From NCBI RefSeq assembly GCF_007293315.1, contig NZ_VLXZ01000001.1, forward strand, positions 62,001 to 126,000: a stretch of DNA of 64,000 nucleotides, read 5' to 3'. Made by a program: the position numbers and the translations under genes. The notes beneath the pieces were generated by a model. That model saw only the letters and a list, made by a program, of their open reading frames with translations, was not told the DNA's origin and did not search any database. The stretch's first letter is position 1. Each line of letters starts with the position of its first letter. The DNA is from Alkalicoccobacillus porphyridii. Its GTDB lineage: Bacteria; Bacillota; Bacilli; Bacillales; Bacillaceae_D. Shown here one piece after another: positions 10,910-20,521 of the stretch.

Positions 10910-12145
10910 TTATTCGTTAATAAGTGTCATTTCTTTCGTGCGCTCTGCCACCTCATCAGGGTTTACCTTAATGCGAGCTACTCCCGTTTCCATTGCTGTT
11001 TTCGCAACAGCAGCAGCTACGGCTGGGGCAACACGAGGGTCAAAAGGTGCTGGGATGACATAATCAGTAGTTAATTCAGATTCTTCAATTAGATTTGCAA
11101 TAGCATAAACTGCTGCAACCTTCATCTCTTCATTGATATGAGTTGCACGCACATCCAATGCACCGCGGAAGATTCCAGGGAAGGCTAACACATTGTTCAC
11201 CTGGTTAGGGAAGTCAGAACGTCCCGTACCAATTACAGCAGCACCTGCCGCCTTGGCATCCTCTGGCATAATTTCAGGGATAGGGTTGGCCATTGCAAAA
11301 ATAATAGGGTCTGCATTCATACTTTCTACCATTTCTCTTGAGACTGCCCCTTCAACAGAAACACCAATAAAGACATCTGAATCCTTGATCACATCTTCTA
11401 GAGAGCCTTCTAGGCGTCTTGTGTTGGTTTTTTTGGCTACTTCTTCTTTAATCGGGTTCATTCCGTATCCTCTACCCTCAAAAATAGCCCCTTTAGTATC
11501 ACACATCACAATTTCACGAACACCAAGACTTAGCATTAATTTAATGATAGCTATACCTGCTGCTCCCGCTCCGTTTACAACAACCTTAATATCTGCTAAT
11601 TTTTTGTTGCTGATCTTTAGCGCATTAATTAGTCCTGCAAGAGTAACAATGGCTGTGCCGTGCTGATCATCGTGGAAAATCGGAATATTCGTCTCTTTCT
11701 TAAGGCGTTCTTCAATTTCAAAACAATCTGGAGCAGCAATATCCTCTAGATTCACCCCGCCAAATGTTGGTTCAAGTAATTTAACCGTGTTAATTATTTC
11801 GTCTACGTTGTTTGAGCGCAAGCAAATTGGAAACGCATCCACACCTGCAAATGACTTAAATAATACAGCCTTACCTTCCATAACTGGCAGGGATGCCTCA
11901 GGTCCAATATTACCTAAACCTAAAACCGCAGTACCATTACTCACTACCGCAACCATATTACCTTTCATCGTATATTCATAGACATTCTCAACATCTTCAT
12001 AAATTTCTTTACATGGCTCTGCTACCCCAGGGGAATACGCTAAGCTAAGGTCTCTCGCATTTTTAACTGGAACTTTCGCTTTCGATTCTAGCTTCCCTTT
12101 ATTTAATCGGTGCATGTGTAGGGCTTCTTCTCTTGTCGTTGGCAA
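10910..12145 (-). CDS. ytsJ: NAD(P)-dependent malic enzyme, YtsJ type
   Basis: Oxidatively decarboxylates malate to pyruvate; in B. subtilis YtsJ is the main NADPH-forming malic enzyme. About 411 residues: SLAYSPGVAEPC, GTAVLGLGNIG, the metal-binding region LEDIAAPDCFEIE, HDDQHGTAIV, and a Rossmann motif NGAGAAGIA. The nearest GTG at 12154 is only about one base from AAGGAG. The in-frame TTG at 12145 (MPTTREEALH) sits at normal spacing and matches the family N-terminus, so it is chosen. It lies downstream of dnaE. Confidence 0.93.
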   Translation of the reverse strand: MPTTREEALHMHRLNKGKLESKAKVPVKNARDLSLAYSPGVAEPCKEIYEDVENVYEYTMKGNMVAVVSNGTAVLGLGNIGPEASLPVMEGKAVLFKSFAGVDAFPICLRSNNVDEIINTVKLLEPTFGGVNLEDIAAPDCFEIEERLKKETNIPIFHDDQHGTAIVTLAGLINALKISNKKLADIKVVVNGAGAAGIAIIKLMLSLGVREIVMCDTKGAIFEGRGYGMNPIKEEVAKKTNTRRLEGSLEDVIKDSDVFIGVSVEGAVSREMVESMNADPIIFAMANPIPEIMPEDAKAAGAAVIGTGRSDFPNQVNNVLAFPGIFRGALDVRATHINEEMKVAAVYAIANLIEESELTTDYVIPAPFDPRVAPAVAAAVAKTAMETGVARIKVNPDEVAERTKEMTLINE

Positions 12146-12290
12146 AATATCCACTCTCCTTATGTACTATGTATTGTCATTCAATCCGTTCAATCTCTAG
12201 CAAACAGTTTAATTATAAACAAAACTATAGCCTGAGCCAAGTCTATGAGCCCGTAAGTTCAATGAAATCTTACTTTTTTAAGTTAAAAAA

Positions 12291-15200
12291 TCATTTTACT
12301 ACGACATTTTCCGCTCCAATTAATTGCTTTAAACGCTCTAGGAATGCAGGGTTGACCTCTACTCGAAAATCCTTTGAATGAGCACTTTTGCTTTTTGTAT
12401 CTGAAAAATAAATTACCACCTCGATATCCCCATGTGAATCCGTAAGCATTTGTTTTACCTCTGGCCAAACCACAGCATCTGACTTTAATCGTAGAAATAG
12501 CGTTTGAGATTTCCTTTGGGCCTTTAGGTTCTCCAATGAAACGGCACGATCAACTAGAAACTGAACCTTTTCTCTGCTTTCATCCAGTCTCCCTTCTAAA
12601 AACACAAGTCGATTTACTTTTAAAAAATGACCTGAGGATTCCCAGACTTTAGGGAACACAACGGCTTCGCATTGGTTGCTTTCATCATTAATTTTTAAAA
12701 AGGCCATTGAATCGCCTTTTTTAGTGGTTATTTGGCGACAATCCTCGATGAGGCAGGCAATACGTACCTTTTGTTTACTTAATAAAGCCTCCTCAATGGT
12801 TATTCTTCCATAATGGACAAGAGTCTCATGATATTCCTCAACGGGATGGCCAGATAAATAAAATCCAAGAGCTTGTTTCTCGTACATCAATTTTTCATTT
12901 GCAAGGAGCGGCTCTGCTTCACTGTAAGATGGAGTAGGCGGATTAAAAGTAAACAGCCCTTCTGTTTCCTCTTCAAATTCTCTAATGCTCTGACCATAAT
13001 CAAAGGCCTCATCCAAGGAATGGAGCAATACTGCACGATCCTCTCCCCATTCATCAAATACACCGGCTTTAATTAAACTTTCTACTGAACGTTTAGGAAC
13101 CAGCTGAGGATTAAGTCTTCTACAGAAATCAAAGAGATGTTTAAATGGACTTCGTTGACGCTCTTTTAAGATTTCATGTACAGCCTTCACTCCCACATGC
13201 TCAATAGAAAGCAGACCAAATCGAATCCCGTGCTGTGTAGATGTAAATAGCTGCTCACTATGTTGAATAGAAGGAGGCAATATCGTCTGCTTCCTCTGCT
13301 TCGCTTCCTTCAGATAAACGGCTAGCTTATCGTGATTATGCCATACAGAAGAAAGAAGAGATGTATAAAATGTAGCTGGATAGTGAGCTTTTAGATAAGC
13401 CAGCTGATAACTTAACATGCTGTAAGCTACGGCATGGCTGCGATTAAAACCATAATTAGCAAATCGCTCAATTAATTGATAGGCTCCACTTGCCACAGAT
13501 TCCTGATAACCAAGCTCAATGGAGCGTTCTACAAATGCATTCTTTTGCTCCTGTAGCGTGGTTTGATTCTTTTTACTTATGGCTCTCCTTAATAAATCTG
13601 CTTCAGCCAAGGAGTAGCCAGCCAACTTAGCTGCTAATTGCATAATTTGTTCTTGATAGACCAGAACACCATATGTCGGTTTTAGAATAGAGCTTACATC
13701 CTCATGCAAGTAGCTAACCTCTGTTCTACCTTTTTTTCCATCGATGTAATCCGCAATATATTCCATCGGACCTGGTCTATACAAAGCATTTACAGCCACA
13801 ATATCCTCAAATTCAGTGGGCCCAAGTCGGTCCAGTACACTTCTCATACCATCTGATTCCAATTGAAATACACCTGTGGTATCTCCTTTAGCAAGAAGCT
13901 GATAGGTTTGTTCATCATCCATTGGGATCTTTTTTAAATCAAAGGATTGATGCTGCTGTTGACGTACCCCTGAAGTGATAGACTCCAAAAGAGTCAGGTT
14001 GCGCAAGCCTAGAAAGTCGAACTTTAATAAGCCAACCTGTTCAACAACCTCCATGGTGGCCTGAGTAAGCGGAATTCCCCCTCTACCCTGCTCTAACGCT
14101 ACCCTCTCCCACAAGGGGCGTGCACTAATAATAACGCCAGCTGCATGGGTGGAGGTGTGTCTTGGTAGTCCCTCAATAGAACTTGCCGCTTGAATTAATA
14201 CTTTAGCGTCTTGTTCATCTTTAATCATTTGCTGGAAGACCCTACTTTGCTCTACTGCTTTGGATATCGTAATTTTTGGTGTTTGCGGTATCTCAGCCAG
14301 AATTCGATGAAGCAGCCCCTGTTCTGTATGCAATACCTTTGCCGCTGCCCGTATCGCTGCTTTAGCCGCAAAGGTTCCGAAGGTGAGGATTTGCGCCACG
14401 TGACCTTGTCCATAACGCTTGTACACATAGTCAATGACCTCATCTCGCCTATGATCAGGAAAGTCGATATCAATATCCGGTAATGTGACTCTCTCTGGGT
14501 TTAAAAAGCGTTCAAACAATAGATTATATTTGATAGGATCAACATCTGTAATCGATAAACAATATGCTACTATCGACCCTGCAGCTGAGCCTCGTCCAGG
14601 TCCAACGATGATGCCTGCTTGCCGCGCATACTTCATAAAATCCCAAACGATTAAGAAATAATCACTGAAGCCTAATTGGTTTATAATCGTAAGCTCATAA
14701 TCCAGTCGATCTTTATGTTCTGAAGTCGGCTCACCATAGCGTTCATTTAACCCTTTTTCGCACAACGTACGCAGATGCTGTTCGGAGGGTTCATGAGCGA
14801 AAGGGTACGTCGGTAGCTGCACGGATAAATCGAGTTGAATATTAATAGATGCAGCAAGCCTTTCTGTTTCGAGCAGGGACTCGGGAAAGGCTTGAAATTG
14901 AGATTGCATCTCCTCTGGGGTTGGCAGTAGATAGTCTCTGGAAATAATGTCGTTTAAACTGACATCCTGTGCGATAGCCTGTAGCAAACGCTGTGACCAT
15001 TCATCCTCTCGTTTTGTATAACGAATAGGCTTTGCGGCAATAGTAGGCAGCTTTAATTGCCCTGCCACGTTTACAATCGCTTGTTGCATGTCCTTGTCTT
15101 CATCCTGTTGCAATTCTAAGTAGCCCTTTTGATTAATGATACCCCAGCCTTTCAGCCAGCTAATCGCATGATCTATGTAACCCGTTTGCAGATAACTAGA

Positions 15201-15605
15201 GACGGGGCCCTGTTTATAAGGCAGAATAACAACACAATGATCTAGTTCTAATTCAAGCCATTCCTGCTTCGTAAAATACTGCTGTTTCTCGTCTTTCATA
15301 CCTATTGTTGAAGCAAGCTTTAATAATTCTTGGTATCCCATGCTTGAAGTAGCAAGTAGTCTTAAAAGAAATGGTTGAGACCCATTTTCTGCATCCATTA
15401 AAGAGAGCTCTATTCCAAGTAGTGGCTTAATCCCATGCTTCTTGCACGCTAAATAAAATGGAATGGCTCCATACATAACATGATGATCCGTTAGAGCCAA
15501 AGCCTGATAGCCAAGTTCCTTTGCTGTTTTTACAAGTGACTCAATTCGGTTCGTAGATTGCAATAAACTATATTCACTATAGACAGAGGTCTGAACAATT
15601 CCCAT
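12291..15605 (-). CDS. dnaE: DNA polymerase III alpha subunit DnaE
   Basis: Replicative polymerase. In Bacillus, DnaE extends RNA primers on the lagging strand before PolC takes over. 1104 residues: N-terminal PHP domain (ALTDHHVMYGAIPF), palm with the paired catalytic aspartates in LPDIDIDFPDHR and the third in LLKFDFLGLRN, a helix-hairpin-helix region, and a C-terminal OB domain (VRIACLIEDCRQITTKKG). The 3'-5' exonuclease insertion of PolC is absent, as expected for DnaE. The ATG follows AAAGGGAGG. Divergent from ytrH. Confidence 0.97.
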   Translation of the reverse strand: MGIVQTSVYSEYSLLQSTNRIESLVKTAKELGYQALALTDHHVMYGAIPFYLACKKHGIKPLLGIELSLMDAENGSQPFLLRLLATSSMGYQELLKLASTIGMKDEKQQYFTKQEWLELELDHCVVILPYKQGPVSSYLQTGYIDHAISWLKGWGIINQKGYLELQQDEDKDMQQAIVNVAGQLKLPTIAAKPIRYTKREDEWSQRLLQAIAQDVSLNDIISRDYLLPTPEEMQSQFQAFPESLLETERLAASINIQLDLSVQLPTYPFAHEPSEQHLRTLCEKGLNERYGEPTSEHKDRLDYELTIINQLGFSDYFLIVWDFMKYARQAGIIVGPGRGSAAGSIVAYCLSITDVDPIKYNLLFERFLNPERVTLPDIDIDFPDHRRDEVIDYVYKRYGQGHVAQILTFGTFAAKAAIRAAAKVLHTEQGLLHRILAEIPQTPKITISKAVEQSRVFQQMIKDEQDAKVLIQAASSIEGLPRHTSTHAAGVIISARPLWERVALEQGRGGIPLTQATMEVVEQVGLLKFDFLGLRNLTLLESITSGVRQQQHQSFDLKKIPMDDEQTYQLLAKGDTTGVFQLESDGMRSVLDRLGPTEFEDIVAVNALYRPGPMEYIADYIDGKKGRTEVSYLHEDVSSILKPTYGVLVYQEQIMQLAAKLAGYSLAEADLLRRAISKKNQTTLQEQKNAFVERSIELGYQESVASGAYQLIERFANYGFNRSHAVAYSMLSYQLAYLKAHYPATFYTSLLSSVWHNHDKLAVYLKEAKQRKQTILPPSIQHSEQLFTSTQHGIRFGLLSIEHVGVKAVHEILKERQRSPFKHLFDFCRRLNPQLVPKRSVESLIKAGVFDEWGEDRAVLLHSLDEAFDYGQSIREFEEETEGLFTFNPPTPSYSEAEPLLANEKLMYEKQALGFYLSGHPVEEYHETLVHYGRITIEEALLSKQKVRIACLIEDCRQITTKKGDSMAFLKINDESNQCEAVVFPKVWESSGHFLKVNRLVFLEGRLDESREKVQFLVDRAVSLENLKAQRKSQTLFLRLKSDAVVWPEVKQMLTDSHGDIEVVIYFSDTKSKSAHSKDFRVEVNPAFLERLKQLIGAENVVVK

Positions 15606-15703
15606 GTTATCCTCCCTTTCTTTTAGGATTTGTAATTGGTACGCATACTTCCTACAGCTTGACTCATATACTTAGACAACTCGATTTAGAGGAGGCGACT
15701 GTT

Positions 15704-16036
15704 TTGACCAGAGAGATGCTTGCAACATTAGTCATTGATTTTTTTGTTGCCTTTGGTGTTATAATTGGCGGCGCTTTAATTGGAGGCATAGGTGCATTTA
15801 TTTTAGGAAAACCTCCACTACTCGCAATTCATAATTTGGCTGGCAGCTTAAAGATCTGGGCCATTGTGGCAGCACTCGGTGGAACCTTTGATGCTATCAC
15901 CACGTTGGAGCGCGGTTTATTTAGCGGCATTCATGATGACATCTACCGAACCCTCTTAATGGTTTTTGCTGCGTTGTGTGGGGCTCATACCGGGACGATC
16001 TTAATTCAATGGATCGTTGGAGAGCCGTTGTCTTAA
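15704..16036 (+). CDS. ytrH: Sporulation membrane protein YtrH
   Basis: 110 residues with three membrane segments (FFVAFGVIIGGALIGGIGAF, then IWAIVAALGGTFDAI, then a third near residues 80-100). It matches YtrH in length, pattern and position next to dnaE and ytrI. In B. subtilis ytrH and ytrI are expressed in the mother cell and contribute to spore resistance. The start is a TTG at 15704 with GGAGG 8 bases upstream; starting earlier would add about 15 residues without a ribosome site. It overlaps ytrI by one base. Confidence 0.88.
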   Translation: MTREMLATLVIDFFVAFGVIIGGALIGGIGAFILGKPPLLAIHNLAGSLKIWAIVAALGGTFDAITTLERGLFSGIHDDIYRTLLMVFAALCGAHTGTILIQWIVGEPLS

Positions 16037-16542
16037 TGAGAATGCCATCCAATATCACCCGGCCTGGCTGGCTGCGCTTTTTTGCCGGGATCATCATTGG
16101 CAGTATCCTCGGATGGACTTTTTTTCTTTTTCAATACGGGCAAATATATGAGAATCTAATTGTGACACGAATACAACAGGACCTTAAAATCGAGACTCTT
16201 CAAGAACGAATTGAACAGCTAGTTAGTCAACAAAAGGTGCAGAATGAAGAAAATTTAAAGAAACTAACCATCCAGCAGGTTGAAGTCCACTTTACCAATG
16301 AAAATGATTTAAATCTCGATCAGCTTACAACATACGAAATTCGACAAAACGTATTATCCGAGCTAGCTTATCTTGAGCGGAAGGATATTGAATCCGTCCA
16401 CAATACCAAAGAACTGATGATTCGTACCATAGAAAACAAAATTTTTCTGATTGAGGATAAACGATATCGTGTCCAAATCTCCGAGCTCTATCTCTTTACG
16501 ACATTACATGTATATGCCGAAATTCATAAAGAAGGCGAGTGA
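16036..16542 (+). CDS. ytrI: Sporulation membrane protein YtrI
   Basis: 168 residues: a basic N-terminus (MRMPSNITRPGW), one membrane helix (FFAGIIIGSILGWTFFLF) and a coiled-coil-prone extracytoplasmic part with EERI/EQL-type heptads. It starts at the ATG overlapping the ytrH stop (TAATG), the usual translational coupling; a longer frame back to 15976 runs inside ytrH and is rejected. Co-expressed with ytrH, probably in the mother cell. Confidence 0.88.
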   Translation: MRMPSNITRPGWLRFFAGIIIGSILGWTFFLFQYGQIYENLIVTRIQQDLKIETLQERIEQLVSQQKVQNEENLKKLTIQQVEVHFTNENDLNLDQLTTYEIRQNVLSELAYLERKDIESVHNTKELMIRTIENKIFLIEDKRYRVQISELYLFTTLHVYAEIHKEGE

Positions 16543-16630
16543 TACCAGTTGAAAATTTATTAAAATAACTGTATTTAACTGACTTTTCATTTATACTATA
16601 GAATAAATGAAAGGTAAGGAGGCCATTAAC

Positions 16631-16831
16631 ATGGACATGACGGGAAAAGACATGGTCATTAATCGTAAAGATATGGCACGAAAGAAGCTGGCTAAGCTGA
16701 AAGCAGGTCAGAGTGCCTTCACTGAAACAAAAGAGGTCGCAGAACTTTTACGAAAGCTTGCTAAAGAAGAAGGCGTCTCCTATGAGGAAGATGTAACCGA
16801 ACTAGGCGCCTGGTTTATTCCACAGAAATAA
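16631..16831 (+). CDS. Small conserved hypothetical protein (66 aa)
   Basis: Lys- and Glu-rich 66-residue protein (MDMTGKDMVINRKDMARKKL) with a predicted helical middle and an ending GAWFIPQK. The ATG at 16631 is selected because AAGGAGG lies 8 bases upstream; an in-frame ATG 24 bases earlier lacks one. It lies between ytrI and nrnA. I do not recognise a function; the size and position suggest a small conserved Bacillus gene. Confidence 0.7.
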   Translation: MDMTGKDMVINRKDMARKKLAKLKAGQSAFTETKEVAELLRKLAKEEGVSYEEDVTELGAWFIPQK

Positions 16832-16855
16832 TAGATAGAGAAAATGTATGAGAGT

Positions 16856-16886
16856 GAGGAGAGGGCTTCAACGTGAAGGCCTCTTT
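16856..16886 (+). terminator. Shared terminator between the 66-aa gene and nrnA
   Basis: Stem GAGGGCTTCA / TGAAGGCCTC with a short loop and TTTT on the plus strand. The convergent nrnA stop is 3 bases away, so it probably serves both genes. Confidence 0.75.
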
Positions 16887-16888
16887 TG

Positions 16889-17824
16889 TTATGACTCTTT
16901 CTCACAGGAATTAATTAGTTTTTTGGTAATGACCTCTGTTTCTTCCCACGAATAAGCTGTAGCTCCGGATGCCAAGGGATGACCCCCACCATGATGCTCT
17001 GAGGCAATCTGATTAATAATTGGGCCACGTGAACGTAAACGAACCCGGATACGGTCATCTTCTTCTACATAAAATACCCAAACCTTTAATCCTTCAACAG
17101 ACGAAAAGATGTTCACCAATTGGGAAGATTCATTAGATGATACTTCAAATGACTCAAGTATCTCCTTTGTTAGTCTCATCACACCTACAGACCCTTCTAG
17201 GATTTCAAAGTGTTGGAGCACATATCCCTCCAGCCGCATCATTTTCAGCTCTCGTTTATAGAGCTGACCATAAAACTGATTGACGTCTATACCATACTCA
17301 AGCAGCTTAGCCGTTCTGCGCAAGGTTTCAGGTTTAGTATTTGGATATCTAAATCTACCCGTATCCCCCACGATCCCTGCATAAAGCAAGTATGCAGATT
17401 GTCCAGAAAGCTGTAAGTGCTCACTCGTCTCAGCTAACTCAACAATCATTTCACTTGTTGAACTTGCATTCACATCTACCCAAACAATTTGTCCATATGG
17501 TTCTTCATTTGGATGATGATCAATCTTGATGAGGTATGCTCCTAGCTCAGTCCGATCGTCACTTATTCTTTCTTGATTAGCTGTGTCACAGACAATGATT
17601 AATGAGTTAGAATAGACCTCATCTGAGACCTCGTCCATACGACCTAAAAAAGCAAGAGAGGGCTCTTCTTCTCCTACCGCATAAATAGACTTGTCTGGAA
17701 AGCTTTCTCTTAATAAGGTCCGTAAACCGAGCTGAGAACCAATGGCATCAGGATCGGGACGAACATGCCTATGTATAATAATTGTATTGTAATCTAAAAT
17801 ACGCTGTAAAATCTCTTGCTTCAT
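16889..17824 (-). CDS. nrnA: NrnA: oligoribonuclease / pAp phosphatase (DHH family)
   Basis: Degrades very short RNA and dephosphorylates pAp to AMP. 311 residues with DHH-phosphoesterase motifs in order: HRHVRPDPDAIGSQ (motif I), VCDTANQERISD (II), KIDHHPNEEP (III, the DHH box) and the DHHA1 domain with GGGHPLASGA near residue 285. It is YtqI of B. subtilis, in the same place. The start follows AAAGGAGC. Confidence 0.95.
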   Translation of the reverse strand: MKQEILQRILDYNTIIIHRHVRPDPDAIGSQLGLRTLLRESFPDKSIYAVGEEEPSLAFLGRMDEVSDEVYSNSLIIVCDTANQERISDDRTELGAYLIKIDHHPNEEPYGQIVWVDVNASSTSEMIVELAETSEHLQLSGQSAYLLYAGIVGDTGRFRYPNTKPETLRRTAKLLEYGIDVNQFYGQLYKRELKMMRLEGYVLQHFEILEGSVGVMRLTKEILESFEVSSNESSQLVNIFSSVEGLKVWVFYVEEDDRIRVRLRSRGPIINQIASEHHGGGHPLASGATAYSWEETEVITKKLINSCEKES

Positions 17825-17893
17825 AATTAGCTCCTTTTATGTGGATATTTTTATAGGGGCACGCTACAATTGTACTAGTTAGGAGGCTTCCAT

Positions 17894-18187
17894 ATGGATA
17901 AAATACTTATTATCTTAATTGTTTTTACCGCTGTGTGTTTTTTATATAACCGTATACGGGCTTGGCGTAAGCCTGATTCTCTCATTAAAAAAATCTTTGA
18001 ATCCCGCTCTACATTATTTTTAGGCATGTTTTTAGCTGTGTTTAGCTTAAATCTACTCATTGACCCTCGTTCTGTTATTGATACGATTGTAGGCGCTGTG
18101 TTAATGATCTTTGCTTTAGCTAACGGGATTTTTGGGTTTAAAGCATATAAGCATTATATGAACCAGGCTGAACCAACTAATTCATAA
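17894..18187 (+). CDS. ytpI: YtpI family membrane protein
   Basis: 97 residues with three predicted membrane segments (ILIILIVFTAVCFLY, LFLGMFLAVFSLNLLI, and TIVGAVLMIFALANGIFGF), separated by a basic loop RIRAWRKP. Size and position between nrnA and ytoI match YtpI. The function is unknown. TTAGGAGG precedes the ATG. Confidence 0.85.
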   Translation: MDKILIILIVFTAVCFLYNRIRAWRKPDSLIKKIFESRSTLFLGMFLAVFSLNLLIDPRSVIDTIVGAVLMIFALANGIFGFKAYKHYMNQAEPTNS

Positions 18188-18242
18188 AATAGGGTAAAGT
18201 CGTTATTATCGTTTTAATACTGATGCTATTGCCCATCTAAAT

Positions 18243-18655
18243 CAAGCGGACGCAAATGGAGGGCCGACACCTGCGGGACAAAAAGGATGCCACTGAAAAA
18301 GTCATCTAGAACTAAGCTCATGGGCACCGCTCCAGGAGAAACCTACGCTTTCCACGGGAACGGCCTCAGCCCTTGAAGTGGAAGTGCGCCACTTCAATGT
18401 CTTCAGACGCGTTCTGTTCCGTAGGAGTCTTCGGTTTCTCCTTCCGCTATCATTCTAATTCAAATAAATAACGAACGTTTCTATTTAAGTGAATGAGGGC
18501 TATTTTTTTGATATGAAGATTCACTATCATATAAAGCTTCTTTTTCAGTGGCCTCAATGAAAAGATTCAATAAGATAAATCGACGTAGTCGAGTTAGCTC
18601 AATACCTTCCCGCGGTAAGCATGCCCCCATTTTCGGAGCGCATGATCCGTCCACT
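18243..18655. repeat. Repeat R2 copy split by R1
   Basis: The left arm (CAAGCGGACGC, GGGCCGACACCTGCGGGA; 18243-18285) and right arm (a TCGAC-GTA-GTCGA mini hairpin, then CTTCCCGCGGTAAGCATGCC and GGAGCGCATG; 18556-18655) correspond to the two halves of the intact R2 at 336-475. R1 copy B lies between them. This gap (18188-18817) holds no gene. Confidence 0.6.
18286..18555 (-). repeat. Interspersed repeat R1, copy B
   Basis: Reverse orientation relative to copies A and D. The ends are inverted: GATGCCACTGAAAAA at 18286 and TTTTTCAGTGGCCTC at 18541-18555. The core (GCTTTCCACGGGAACGGCCT, GTCTTCAGACGCGTTCTGTT) matches the other copies. It is about 42 bp longer than C and D owing to extra AT-rich sequence near 18480-18540. 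Confidence 0.8.
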
Positions 18656-18709
18656 AGTTTGTTTACATCGATGTAAGTTACACATAAACATGGACTCTAT
18701 CAAAAATAG

Positions 18710-18740
18710 AAAGCCCTAAGTCCTAAACGGCTTAGGGTTA
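18710..18740 (-). terminator. Probable terminator downstream of ytoI
   Basis: Stem CCCTAAG / CTTAGGG followed on the minus strand by CTTTCTATTTTT. It lies about 80 bases past the ytoI stop. A second dyad, TTGACAG / CTGTCAA, at 18765-18790 has no U-run. Confidence 0.55.
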
Positions 18741-18817
18741 CTTTGTGTCCGTGCTGGAGATGTTGACAGCCTCCACAAGAGACTGTCAAGTTGCCAAGCT
18801 TCCTTTTTATTGGTTAA

Positions 18818-20122
18818 TCAATCAATAAACTGGGCCATTACTAATGCCTTGCCCACAATTCGATCCTCGTGATAAAGCTCAACGTCAATTTTAGCATGCT
18901 TTCGCCCTAACTCAAGAACTCTGGGAATGATGGTGATGGTGCTATCTATTTGAACCGGCTTTAAAAAATAGACGGTCATGTTTTCTACCACCAAATCACC
19001 CTTAGATTTCGTTCGTAAAATCCGGCTCCCAGCCTCCGTTACTAATGTTGTCATTACACCATGTGATACAGTCCCAAGATGGTTACTCATCTGTGGTGTA
19101 ATACTGCACTGATATTTCCCTTCACTTCCAGGCACCTGCTCCATCCGACTGACCACAATATCCTCAATTGTCTCCCCAACCTGTGGCTGCCTTTGAATCA
19201 TTTGTAATGCCTTCAATACATCCTGACGACTCACAACCCCGGTTAACTGATTTTGACTGTCTACAACAGGCAAAAGCTCGATGCCTTCCCAGACCATTAT
19301 ATGAGCTGCGGAAGCAACAGAGGTGTGCTCGCTTACTGTAATTGGGTTAGTCGTCATTACTTTATCAATAGTGGTTTGCTTCTCTACATCAACCACATCC
19401 TTAGCAGCAATCATGCCTTGAACCCTGGTAAGCTCGTCCACTACAGGATAACGGCTGTGGCTTGTTTGCTCATTTAATTCATGCCAACGCACAACCTCAT
19501 CATGTGTATAAAGAACAAATGTTTCAGAAAGGGGAATAAGAATATCCTGTACAAGAATAATTTCTTTTTTTATCAACTGATCATAGATCGCTCGATTAAT
19601 CATAGCGGCTACTGTAAATGTATCATAGCTTGAAGAAATAATCGGTAAATCAAGTTCATCTGCAAGCCTAATTGTATTAGGATCTGTATCAAACCCACCT
19701 GTTATGAGTACGGCTGAACCCGCCTCAAGAGCCAGCTTGTGTGAATCGTAGCGATTCCCAACAATTAAAAGATTGCCAGCCGTGACATAACGCATCATTG
19801 CATCCTTTGTCATCGCTCCAATGACAAATCGGTTTAATGTTTTGTGAAGCCCCTGTCTTCCTCCCAGGACTTGACCATCCACAATATTCACAATCTCTGC
19901 GTACGTCAGCTTCTCTATGTTTTCTTTTTTCTTCTTTTCAATTCGAATTGTTCCTACTCGCTCAATTGTGCTGACAAGCCCTTGGTTTTCCGCCTCTTTA
20001 ATGGCCCTGTAGGCTGTACCCTCACTTAAAGAGAGTGCTTTAGCAATTCTACGGACAGATATTTTTTCTCCAACATGCAAGTGAGTAATATATTCAAGTA
20101 TCTGCTCATGCTTCGTAGCCAT
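18818..20122 (-). CDS. ytoI: YtoI: HTH-DRTGG-CBS-hotdog protein
   Basis: 434 residues combining four modules: a winged HTH (residues about 1-60, ISVRRIAKALSLSEGTAYRA), a DRTGG domain (about 70-180, NLLIVGNR and SAVLITGGFD), two CBS repeats (about 190-310, SRYPVVDELTRVQGM and ELLPVVDSQNQLTGVVSR, typical of adenine nucleotide sensing), and a C-terminal hotdog thioesterase-like domain (about 325-434, SNHLGTVSHGVMTTLV). The layout is that of YtoI, found next to ytpI in B. subtilis. It looks like a nucleotide- or acyl-CoA-responsive regulator; the target is unknown. Confidence 0.9.
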   Translation of the reverse strand: MATKHEQILEYITHLHVGEKISVRRIAKALSLSEGTAYRAIKEAENQGLVSTIERVGTIRIEKKKKENIEKLTYAEIVNIVDGQVLGGRQGLHKTLNRFVIGAMTKDAMMRYVTAGNLLIVGNRYDSHKLALEAGSAVLITGGFDTDPNTIRLADELDLPIISSSYDTFTVAAMINRAIYDQLIKKEIILVQDILIPLSETFVLYTHDEVVRWHELNEQTSHSRYPVVDELTRVQGMIAAKDVVDVEKQTTIDKVMTTNPITVSEHTSVASAAHIMVWEGIELLPVVDSQNQLTGVVSRQDVLKALQMIQRQPQVGETIEDIVVSRMEQVPGSEGKYQCSITPQMSNHLGTVSHGVMTTLVTEAGSRILRTKSKGDLVVENMTVYFLKPVQIDSTITIIPRVLELGRKHAKIDVELYHEDRIVGKALVMAQFID

Positions 20123-20199
20123 TCTGCTCTCACGCCCTCATTTTCAGTCAGCTGTTACTTACCAACTATTATACGTCTGAAAGAATAGGGCTTCAAGGA

Positions 20200-20442
20200 T
20201 CATTCGTTTTCAGCAACCCTTCGGGGAGTAAAAGCCGTTTTTTTCTCTCTTACACGCTCTTGACGTACCGAGAACGAACGTACCCAAGCTAGGAGATTAC
20301 TAAGTAATACAAGTGCTGCAAAAGCTACCCAGCAAAAAGCAAACCACCCTGCCACTCCACCCTCGCCAAGCGGTAAATATTGCAGACCATAAGAAAATAA
20401 AATACCAGCTATAAGCAAGTAAATGAGAAATCGTTGTTTCAT
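20200..20442 (-). CDS. Small membrane protein (80 aa), unknown
   Basis: Two hydrophobic helices (FLIYLLIAGILFSYGLQYL and WFAFCWVAFAALVLLSNLLA) and a strongly basic C-terminal tail (VREKKTAFTPRR) that should be cytoplasmic. The ATG at 20442 is chosen because AAAGGAG lies 10 bases upstream, whereas the upstream GTG is one base from it. It lies between ytoI and ytkL; no function recognised. Confidence 0.65.
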   Translation of the reverse strand: MKQRFLIYLLIAGILFSYGLQYLPLGEGGVAGWFAFCWVAFAALVLLSNLLAWVRSFSVRQERVREKKTAFTPRRVAENE

Positions 20443-20482
20443 ACGTATCACTCTCCTTTATATAGACTATGCAGGCTTGTAC

Positions 20483-20516
20483 AAAAAAAGAACGGCAAAT
20501 GATTGCCGTTCTTTAC
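20483..20516 (-). terminator. Intrinsic terminator after ytkL
   Basis: Perfect stem AAAGAACGGCAA / TTGCCGTTCTTT, four-base loop, U-run on the minus strand, 6 bases past the ytkL stop. Confidence 0.88.
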
Positions 20517-20521
20517 CTCTT

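Noticed and set aside
15976-16542. Longer YtrI starting within ytrH
   Set aside because: The extra 20 codons overlap ytrH in another frame; the TAATG overlap start at 16036 matches the family N-terminus.
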